A DNA stretch of 64,000 nt from Torymus aiolomorphi. Lineage: Eukaryota > Arthropoda > Insecta > Hymenoptera > Torymidae. The notes under the pieces are model-generated. The model saw nothing but the letters and a program-made list of their open reading frames with translations, was not told the DNA's origin and searched no databases. Made by a program: the position numbers and the translations under genes. The number at the start of each line of letters is the position of its first letter. The first letter of the stretch is position 1. Of this stretch, positions 56,334 to 64,000 are shown one piece after another. The stretch spans positions 73,000,529 through 73,064,528 of the forward strand of contig CM070873.1 of NCBI GenBank assembly GCA_036365515.1, given 5' to 3'.

Positions 56334-57450
56334 TGTTACAGGAGTCACCCCAAGGACAAGCAACAGACAACAGCACAAGTGACCCTCAAAGACAAGCGAC
56401 GGACGACAACACGAGTGACCCCTAAGGCAAGCGACGGACGACAACAAGGTCAATCCAACGGACGGAGACCAGTAAACACTTCCGAGAGACGGAAAGCGTA
56501 AACACTTCCAAGAAGTATTTATCCGTGCGAGGTACCCCCAGAGACAGCTGACAGTGAACAATAAGGGTCACCTCAAAGACGAGTCAACGGTCCAGCAGCG
56601 ATAAACAATTCCTGGAGCCGGCGCACAGTGGCGCGGAATGACCCAACGGCCCGAGCCGTCATCAACGGCCAATCACGGATCAGCAGCATCCTACGCCACT
56701 GACGGGGGCGGCTCCCCACCCGCTGCCTAAGCGCTCTCGACCCTATTTTCCAGTCAGGGGGCCTTCCATCGTCACGCCCTCGACTCTAGAGTGGGGGAGG
56801 CTTCTGAGGCAACCTGGCGCCCTACAGCCTCTACATCATACTGCCTCCCACCACCAACCTAAAGCTTCCAACCAATAGCGTTCCTGCAAGAATCATCGTC
56901 AACGGCCGAAGGTCCGCGTCCAGGATATAAAAGAAGAGCCCCGGGCCGCCAGAGTCAGTCGCTACCCAGCACATGAGACGTTTTGTAGCTGAGACCTGGG
57001 TCATCGCCAACTAATCTGGTCCTTGTACCGTGTACGTGTACGTTGCGCCCAGAAGCTCTAACAGTCGGCCGCCAACTAGTCTGGTCTTTGTTACCGTGTA
57101 CGTTGCGCCGTTGAGCTCTTAATCGAAAGTTACCAAGTACCTCAAAAGCTTAGTAACAATATTTCGTCGGTACGCGTAATCTGGCTCCATCTCATTGTCA
57201 GATTAAGTTATTTAGAGTCACGCGTCGTCGATTAATTGTTCGAACAGATACAATCAGACTGTGTTAAGAGGAAGTTAATAAACAAACAACATTAAGTCTA
57301 ATTCTCTCGTGTTCGTGTTTTATTTGAATCTCCCGCAACTCTGTGCGCTTCAGCGCTTAATTGAGCAATGTTCCCGAATTCCTGTTGGTCAACGCGGCGA
57401 CCATTGCAGAAGCGCCCTTCTGCTTCCAGAACCCGACTCGGGTCGTAACA
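56334..57450 (+). mobile_element. Candidate solo LTR (TGTTAC...GTAACA)
   Basis: Bounded by TGTTAC and GTAACA. It has TATAAAAG at 56936-56943, a plausible R region, and AATAAA at 57277-57282. GC-rich compared with its surroundings. Internal duplications: 'gcgacggacgacaac' twice near 56395-56436, and a ~65-bp pair with 'gccaacta(a/g)tctggtc' (57008, 57070). No primer-binding site or coding region follows, and no 4-6 bp target duplication is clear, so a promoter of an unrelated gene remains possible. Confidence 0.45.
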
Positions 57451-57777
57451 ACTGCAACGAAATCTAGCATTATTGACGACTTTGATTCAAATACTATTAG
57501 AATTCGTGAGATTGCGGTGAAAAGTACGATTCACGAGTTTGCAACGAAAAGTAACGTGATTCACAAGCTTACGGCGAAAACTAACACTTCGCGCGTGATC
57601 GCGCTAATTTTCTAATACGAATCAATACAGTATATTACGCAACTAGAGAGGTAAGTTGTTGTGTAATTTACACACCAAATAAATAATTTTTTTTATTTAT
57701 TATACAAATATTTCTTATAATTACGATTAAAAAGACATCCAAACACTTAACTACATCAACATAACCTCACTTTTAGG

Positions 57778-57996
57778 ATGACTTACGTTAAAGTATCGAA
57801 TGAAAAAAATTCATTTCATCTACCAGCTAAAAACAATAGTATTAGCTTGAAAACAATAAAAACGTACTTCCCAGAGGCATCAGATTTAACATACGAATTT
57901 GAAGATGAAATTCGCTGTGTTAATATAGTGAATGATAACTTAGAATTAATACATTTATAGATGAATATAATATTTTTTATGCAGATGCCAACAAAG
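57778..57996 (+). pseudogene. Exon encoding a TDP-43 N-terminal-domain-like peptide (left arm)
   Basis: An acceptor-like cacttttag at 57769-57777 precedes ATG at 57778, and a donor-like AAAG|GTACAT lies at 57996/57997. The peptide MTYVKVSNEKNSFHLPAK, then LKTIKTYFPEASDLTYEFED, IRCVN, resembles the ~75-residue N-terminal oligomerisation domain of TDP-43 (M.YV.V....I.LP....L.T....FP.A.GL.Y....R.V). The frame breaks near 57958 relative to the other arm, which reads on as NLELIHYIDEY. No RNA-recognition motif is seen nearby. Whether this is a gene fragment or part of a mobile element is unknown. Confidence 0.5.
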
Positions 57997-58246
57997 GTAC
58001 ATATTTATTATTTTTATTACTATAAAATCTAACCATATATACAAATATAAATTTATTAAAACCTTATATTCATCTATATAATGTATTAATTCTAAGTTAT
58101 CATTATTATTAACACAGCGAATTTCATCTTCAAATTCGTATGTTAAACCTGATGCCTCTGGGAAGTACGTTTCCATTGTTTTTAAGCTAATACTATTGGT
58201 TTTAGCTGTTAGATGAAATGAATTTTTTTCATTCGATACTTTAACG
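57955..58246 (-). pseudogene. Exon encoding a TDP-43 N-terminal-domain-like peptide (right arm)
   Basis: Mirror copy of the left-arm exon on the minus strand. It keeps the frame further (FPEASGLTYEFEDEIRCVNN, then DNLELIHYIDEYK), but its initial ATG has become ATA, so the only Met lies inside (58176). The G in SGLTY agrees better with the TDP-43 N domain than the left-arm D. Confidence 0.45.
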
Positions 58247-58385
58247 TAAGTTATCCTAAAAGTGAGGTTATGTTGATGTAGTTAAGTGTTTGGATGTCTT
58301 TTTAATCGTAATTATAAGAAATATTTGTATAATAAATAAAAAAAATAATTTATTTGGTGTGTAAATTACACAACAACTTACTTTG

Positions 58386-59001
58386 TGTTGAAAATTTTCC
58401 TACTCAAATTGGAATTTAGTTTAGAGAATTTAGCACATGTGGTAAATGAGGGTAACAAGCGCCGCCACCAGAAAATATAGAATATATTATCATTCAATAT
58501 AGAAGGCCAGATCATCGGCCGTTTTCGTGAAGCCAAAAATAAGCGTTAGTTCAGCCCCCCATGAGGCAGGCGGCGTTACGTTCGCCTATGCTTAAGCATG
58601 CAAGAAGTGAAAAAATTTTGAAAAACTCACTTTTTAGCGCGATTTCTCAGGGGGCCGGGGATTTTCTAGGGCTTTTTCAATATTTTTCCTTGATAGGTCA
58701 TCACTTGACCTTTAAAATGCCGTGTGAAACGTCGCTTTATCTTAACTGGGCGAGGTGCTGCTTAATTTTGTCCATTTTTTTTTTTCAAAATAAATTATAG
58801 TGCGGCGCCTCTCTCTCTCTGTTCAGCCGCCGAGCCACGAGGACGCTTCTCCCGCTGCTACCTCAACTACGCTGTACTCTCGACGTCTTGTGCTCGCTGC
58901 GCTCGCACCCACTGTTCACCACGTTCTGCCTTGAATAAAGAGCTGTGCTCAATTTGAACTTTAGATTGCCTTCGCCTTCTTTTATTGCTCCTGCTCCAAC
59001 A
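58386..59001 (+). mobile_element. Copia-type LTR with adjacent primer-binding site
   Basis: Begins TGTTGAAAATTTTCC and ends CTGCTCCAACA, the usual TGTTG...CAACA ends of insect Ty1/copia LTRs. AATAAA at 58934-58939. It is followed at once by GGTTATCGGCCCGG, close to the initiator-tRNA-Met primer site known from Drosophila copia (GGTTATGGGCCC). 616 bp. No copia gag-pol follows, so only a 5' LTR and leader remain. Confidence 0.7.
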
Positions 59002-59016
59002 GGTTATCGGCCCGGC
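59002..59016 (+). other. Retrotransposon primer-binding site
   Basis: GGTTATCGGCCCGGC directly after the LTR CAACA end, of the type complementary to an internal part of initiator tRNA-Met, as used by copia elements. Confidence 0.6.
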
Positions 59017-59228
59017 AACGCCAGGAAGTTTTTTTAGAGCTGTGTTTCGGTGAGTACCTGAGTCCGTTTGGCTAACTTGAGACGCGCGGCCATTTTAAGT
59101 TATCCGCGCGAAAAGCGAAAAATTCGTCATGTTAAGCGATGGGTGGCGCCGCTCGGTGGGTTGTTTATCAACTAGTTTGTTTGATGAACAACGTCATTCA
59201 AACTTAAAATTCAAATGAGCTTACGACC

Positions 59229-59554
59229 ATGTACCTTATAACTATATCCGAATTATTTGAGTATGTAGGGGATGGGGTTCGAAAATATGTTGAAGGGGAA
59301 AATGTGTATAATGCGAAACATATAATTTATTGCGGTATTACAAGGCAAGATGATAACCTTATCGAGGTTATGTGTCTATGTTTGAAAACTTCGTGTTTAT
59401 TTGGGGTACCTCATGAACTGCACATTAAAATAAGTTCAAGTGTGCAGAAGAACGGTTCTCAAATACAGAGAATGATTTCTTGTATTTGTTCGTGCAAAGC
59501 AGGTCAATCTGGTCGGTGTAAGCACTGTGTTGCTGCCTTAGTACATCTTGTGAA
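59229..59554 (+). CDS. Exon with SWIM zinc finger, first coding exon of an uncharacterised protein
   Basis: 109 codons. The C-terminal part reads SCICSCKAGQSGRCKHCVAA, the CxCx(n)CxH pattern of the SWIM zinc finger (Cys, Cys, Cys, His). Upstream, VYNAKHIIYCGITRQDD and CLCLKTSCLFGVPHELH resemble the region before SWIM in a widespread family of arthropod SWIM proteins, some of which also have a YqaJ-type nuclease domain. The drawn frame ends in GTGAA|GTAAGT, a strong donor, so this is probably an exon rather than a full gene. It lies 228 bp after the copia LTR. No downstream exon is identified. Confidence 0.6.
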
Positions 59555-59582
59555 GTAAGTAGGTAACCCTATTGAAAAAAAT

Positions 59583-59785
59583 CATGTGACTAATCATATG
59601 ATTAATCCAGTGATTAATCACATGATTAATCATATGATAAGTCATGTGATCAATCATGTGATCAATCATGTGATTAATCATGTGGTTAATCATGTGATCA
59701 ATCATATGATTAATCACATGATATTATCGACGGAAAAATCATGTGATTAATCACATGATTAATCACATGATTGATCACATGAATT
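59583..59785. repeat. Array of ATCACATGAT/ATCATGTGAT motifs
   Basis: About 17 consecutive copies of a roughly 11-bp unit (ATCATGTGATTA and variants), each nearly self-complementary, divided by a GACGGAAAA interruption at about 59730. The array starts with GAAAAAAATCATGTGA and ends with TCACATGAATTTTTC, so the whole can also fold end to end. It sits inside the putative intron after the SWIM exon. Confidence 0.9.
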
Positions 59786-60660
59786 TTTCCAGAATCCAGG
59801 AATATGCTCTGCTGAATTTATAACTTAATTTATTTATTATCTAGCAGTTTACCACTGCTATATTATAAATGAAAAAAAATAGTTTATTGAAACATTTACA
59901 ATATAATATAATTATTTGTATATTGCAGTTATTTAGATAATTAATTCAATTGAAGATATAGACAACTTTATTGTTATTACAATTATAATGTTCCGACATA
60001 ACTGAAGAATGGGACAAAATAAGAACTTCTAAATATATTCTGCCCTAATGAAAAGATGGGATATTTGGGTTATTGGGTATAGATGAGCAATTGATATACG
60101 ATAAATGGGCCCTATGGGTTTTCCTTGCGGATCCCATATGACTGATATAAAACTAGTTAACATTTTTTTTCGGATTACAAACATTTTATTCGAATAATAA
60201 TCAATATTACTTCTTATACTACTTTGATAAAAGTATATTTTTATTATAAATTAAGGCTACAACTGTAAATAAACAATAAAGACACGTAACATACCTGTAT
60301 AAGGGAATAAGATTATTATAAATGATATTGTTATTAATGTAGAGAAATGATGTTTAAGGAGCCTCGTACTCGCGCTACTCGACTCCGACCCGTGGTAGCA
60401 AATTCACACGAAGCCGGAGCCGAGCGCGCCCACGTGTACTCGATTTTGGCAGCTACCATGAACAGTTGCGACGACGTCGGCGACAGCGCGAGGAGGCCAC
60501 TACATGGCGATGTTGTATCTATTAAAAAACAGAGAAGATATTTTACATAAAGTCAGCTGCTCAAAATTTTAGAATTGTTTATGTTTAATTTGTGAGTTAA
60601 CTAATATTTTTTATTAAACAAAATTTTTTCTGATTCTTTATTAAAAACCATTTAAAATGA
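59786..60660. other. Unassigned, with one unrecognised frame
   Basis: AT-rich DNA apart from 60355-60510, where composition becomes GC-rich and a 67-codon frame (60347-60550, plus) is open. Its peptide has no motif I recognise. It might be a later exon of the SWIM gene, but no acceptor supports this clearly. Confidence 0.35.
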
Positions 60661-60687
60661 GCCCTGGAACGATATTAGCAAACATTT

Positions 60688-63600
60688 AAAATGATCCATT
60701 TGGAAAGTCTCAGATTCGCTACTTATTAGTATACCTTCATCTGAAAAAAGAAAATAATAAGTACAGCATAATATTTTTGATTGGACAAAACTTTTACTGA
60801 ATCTTTATTAAAGTCCCTTTCAAATAAGCCCTGATCGATGTTCGCAAACCCACTTGAAAAGAATTGTATATTTTTTAATGTCAGTAGAAACCAATAATTG
60901 CTATTTTTGACAACCTGCTGGATTTGAGATCTTAATATTATTCATATATCTTATGTCATGGATCTTGTCGCTGAATTTTCTCAAAGCATGAAAAATATAT
61001 TAAACATCTATTTTCAACAATATTTTCAACAGGCATTTATACTTTCCTAAATTTTCAATAGGAGACGCTTACACTGTTAATACACTCTATTTGTAAACTT
61101 CATACCTATTCGAAACTGAATTTTATAAGTAATTTATTACTATGTGTAGCAAAGCTAAAAGTAAAATACTATAAAAAAGTTGCAATCAAATTAGTTGAAA
61201 GACAATTAACAATTATATATTCCAATGCGCATACAAATACTTCTCACTCAATAATTTTCAAATAAAATATGGTGTTCTTATTAAGGCTTCGTTTCACAAA
61301 TTTCATAAACTATGTAATCTACAAACTTATAACTCATTAAGATCCATAATACAATTATTTAATTTTCAACTTACGCTGAATAGTTTATGAAATTTCATGA
61401 AGCAAAGGCTTAATAAGAAAACCATATTTTATTTGAAAATTATTGGTTATGGAGTATACGTGTATATATTGCATACTGTGCATACTGCATATGCATACTG
61501 CATATTGCATACTGTGCATTTGAATTTGCAATTGCTAAATTGTCTTTCGACTAACTTGATTGCAACTTTTTTATAGTAATTTATTTTTAGCTTTGGTACA
61601 CATAATAATAGATTACTTATAAAATTCAGTTTCAAATAGATATGAAGTTTACAAAAAGAGTGTATTAACCATGTAAGCGTCTCCCATTGAAAACTTAGGA
61701 AAGTATAAGCCTGTTGAAAATATTGTTGAAAATAGATGTTTAATATATTTTTAATGCTTTGAGAAAATTCAGTGACAAGATCCATGACATGAGATACATG
61801 AATAATATTAAAATCTCAAATCCATTGTGTTGTCGAAAATATAAATTATTGCTTTCTACTGACATTTAAAAAATATACAATTCTTCTCAAGTGGGTTAGC
61901 GAATATCGATCAGGGCTTATTTGAAAGGGTCTTTAATAAAGATTCAGTAAAAATTTTGTAGAATCAAAAATATTCTGCTGTACTTATTATTTTCTTTTTA
62001 CAGCTGAAGGTATACTAATAAAGAAAATATAACCACATATACAAATAAATAGCAAATTTTTTCCCAATCAATATTTTATACAAAAAATTTCAGGATTGAG
62101 TAAAGAAAATGAGAATAGTTGAGTTTACACAAAAAATTGCAAAGAATAACAACTTTCCACATTAGAGAGGTTAGAAGCGAGAAAGGGCTTACCGAATCTA
62201 TGCTTTGCAGGTGACTTCGCTGTCTTGTTGTCTCAAATGGGTGATCACCTCCAAGTGATGGACGCGACGAAAGAATCAAAACCCACCAGGACACCGTACT
62301 GAAACCGCCGCTGTCATCGCTGGGAACGCCACGGACGAGACATGCGCACGGCAGCCTCGGTAGGCATTTCTTATACAAACAATTCAATCAGCTGTTGGTG
62401 CTGCCTACGGAAGCCCGGTTGGTTCACGTCCGACCATGCGAATAAGACCGAGCGAGCGAGCGAGCGTGCGCTATCTTGTACGGAAGCCCGGTTGATTCAC
62501 GTCCGACCATGCGAATAAGACCGAGCGAGCGAGCGTGCGCTATCTTGCTGCCGTGTCTCGTGCGTGCTTTCGAATTTGCGATAGAATCGTCTCGTCCGTG
62601 GCGTTCCCAGCGATGACAGCGGCGGTTGTACGGTGTCCTGGTAGGTTTTGATTCTTTCGTCGCGTCTATCACTTGGAGGTGATCACCCATTTGAGACAAC
62701 AAGACAGCGAAGTCACCTACAAGCATAGATTCGGTAAGCCCTTTTTCGCTTCTAACCCCTCTAATGTGGAAAGTTGTTATTCTTTGCAATTTTTTGTGAT
62801 AACTTAAGTATTCTCATTTTCTTTACTCAATCCTGAAATTTTTTGTATAAAATATTGATTGAGAAAAAATTTGCTTTTAATTTGTATATGTGGTTATATT
62901 TTCTTTATGATCCATTTGGAAAGTCTCTGATTCACTACTTATTAGTATATACCTTCATCTGAAAAAAAGAAAATCATAAGTACAGCAGAATATTTTTGAT
63001 TCGACAATATTTTTACTGAATTTTTATTAAAGTGCCTTTCAAATATGCCCTGATCGATGTTCTCAAACCGACTTGAAAAGAATTGTATATTTCTTAAATG
63101 TCAGTAGAAACCAATAATTGGTATTTTCGACAACCTGCTGGATTTGAGATCTTAATATTATTCATATATCTCATGTCATGGATCTTGTAGTTGACTTTTT
63201 TCAAAGAATGAAAAATATATTAAATATTTATTTTCAACAATATTTTTGACTGGCTTATAAGTAATAATATTTTTATTTACTGTCCTAAATTTTCAATAGG
63301 AGACGCTTAACTCTATTTGTAATCTTCATATCTATTCGAAACAATTTTATAAGTAATCTATATTATCGTGTGCCAAAGCTAAAAGTAAATGACTATAAAA
63401 AAGTTGCAATAAAGTAGTTGAAAGACAATTTAGCAATTGCAAATTCAAATGCACAGACGTATACTCCATAACCAATAATTTTCAAATAAAATATGGTTTT
63501 CTTATTAAGCCTCCGCTTCATGAAATTTCATAAACTATTCAGTGTTAAGTTGAAAATTAAATAATTGTATTATGGATCTTAATGAGTTATAAGTTTGTAG

Positions 63601-64000
63601 ATTACATAGTTTATGAAATTCATGAAACGAAGCCTTAATAAGAACACCATATTTTATTTGAAAATTATTGAGTAAGAAGTATTTGTATGCGCATTGGAAT
63701 ATACAATTGTTAATTGTCTTTCAACTAATTTGATTGCAACTTTTTGTAGTACTTTACTTTTAGCTTTGGTACACATAATAATAGATTACTTATAAAATTC
63801 AGTTTCGAATAGGTATGAAGTTTACAAATAGAGTGTATTAACAGTGTAACCGTCCCCCATTGAAAATTTAGGAAAGTATAAATGCCTGTTGAAAATATTG
63901 TTGAAAATAGATGTTTAATATATTTTTCATGCTTTGAGAAAATTCAGCGACAAGATCCATGGCATAAGATATATGAATAATATTAAGATCTCAAATCCAG
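60688..64000. mobile_element. Giant nested inverted repeat (foldback-type), cut by window edge
   Basis: Two levels of symmetry. The segment 60688-61330 is repeated inverted at about 61400-62020, and again direct at about 62905-63480 and inverted at 63490-64000. A further inverted pair, 62025-62345 and 62575-62905, surrounds a centre near 62460. The centre (62406-62550) holds two tandem copies of a ~75-bp unit with GAGCGAGCGAGC. Frames on the minus strand (62076-62387, 62424-62789) fall in the inverted arms and show no domain. It is probably a non-autonomous foldback element or a stack of them; its right end is beyond the window. Confidence 0.75.
62406..62550. repeat. Tandem ~75-bp repeat at centre of giant inverted repeat
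   Basis: Two copies of 'cggaagcccggttg(g/a)ttc', 'acgtccgaccatgcgaataa' and 'gaccgagcgagc...gcgctatcttg', differing mainly in the number of GAGC units. GC-rich against an AT-rich background. Confidence 0.85.

Larger units (their letters stand above)
57651..58382. repeat. Palindrome whose arms carry a TDP-43-N-like exon and its intron
   Basis: Left arm 57651-57970 and right arm 58066-58382 are about 95% complementary. Each arm begins with GTAAGTTG, runs through a 126-bp intron-like stretch to CACTTTTAG, and then reads the same coding exon. The centre is about 100 bp of AT-rich DNA. The splice signals show the copied DNA was genomic, not from mRNA. Confidence 0.7.

Noticed and set aside
57955..58382. 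A functional TDP-43 gene
   Set aside because: Only the N-domain-like exon is present, in two damaged inverted copies; no RNA-recognition motif exons are seen in the window.
59583..59785. CRISPR-like array
   Set aside because: Units are contiguous, about 11 bp and self-complementary with no spacers, and the context is eukaryotic.
62076..62789. Two minus-strand frames of 100-120 codons at the centre of the giant inverted repeat
   Set aside because: They read opposite strands of the same inverted arms and tandem repeat, so both cannot be genes; no domain is visible.

Overview
The window looks like an arthropod nuclear genome, most likely an insect. One intron-rich protein gene on the + strand sits in AT-rich, repeat-packed DNA. 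Insect features are the fused trehalose-6-phosphate synthase/phosphatase (TPS), the long introns full of TIR elements, a Penelope-like retroelement, a copia-type LTR and a 5S-derived SINE. A hymenopteran (parasitoid wasp-like) host is an inference; nothing here fixes the species.

The gene is TPS. Ten coding exons (7578-7711, 23545-23701, 44210-44374, 46996-47227, 48425-48741, 49045-49418, 49499-49690, 50665-50992, 51280-51573, 51986-52222) join in frame, with GT/AG at every junction, into about 809 residues: an N-terminal GT20 synthase domain followed by a HAD-type phosphatase domain. All catalytic motifs of both domains are present. The CpG-rich, CT-repeat-rich stretch 6.65-7.58 kb is the likely promoter and 5'UTR; a poly(A) signal lies near 52.78 kb. 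Introns 1 (15.8 kb) and 2 (20.5 kb) hold most of the repeats.

Layout. 0-5 kb: hairpin MITE, truncated non-LTR retrotransposon with an RNase H domain, microsatellite-bearing repeat. 5-6.3 kb: TA-flanked TIR element with a tRNA-like segment. 6.6-7.7 kb: TPS promoter and exon 1. 7.7-23.5 kb: intron 1, with nested TIR elements, two adjacent long palindromes and a second hairpin MITE interrupted by a ribozyme-bearing insertion. 23.7-44.2 kb: intron 2, with a motif-array TIR element, more palindromes, an hAT-like MITE, and a large DNA-transposon-like unit containing a foldback element and a nearly complete Penelope-like element (34442-38155) with paired 540-bp terminal repeats; a 5S-derived SINE lies at its 3' end. 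44-52.2 kb: exons 3-10 with nested MITEs in introns 3 and 4. 52.8-64 kb: a repeat-dominated downstream region with an LTR-like unit, a palindrome whose arms carry a TDP-43-N-like exon with its upstream intron, a copia-type LTR with primer-binding site, an exon with a SWIM zinc finger, an ATCACATGAT array, and a very large inverted repeat running off the window edge.

The most unusual signal is a recurring hammerhead-ribozyme-like motif (CUGANGA, stem II, GAAAC-GUY). It occurs in four unrelated sequence contexts: the Penelope terminal repeats and three short palindromic insertions. Two of these insertions have 12-16 bp target duplications. This suggests a set of small ribozyme-bearing retroelements mobilised by Penelope-like machinery.
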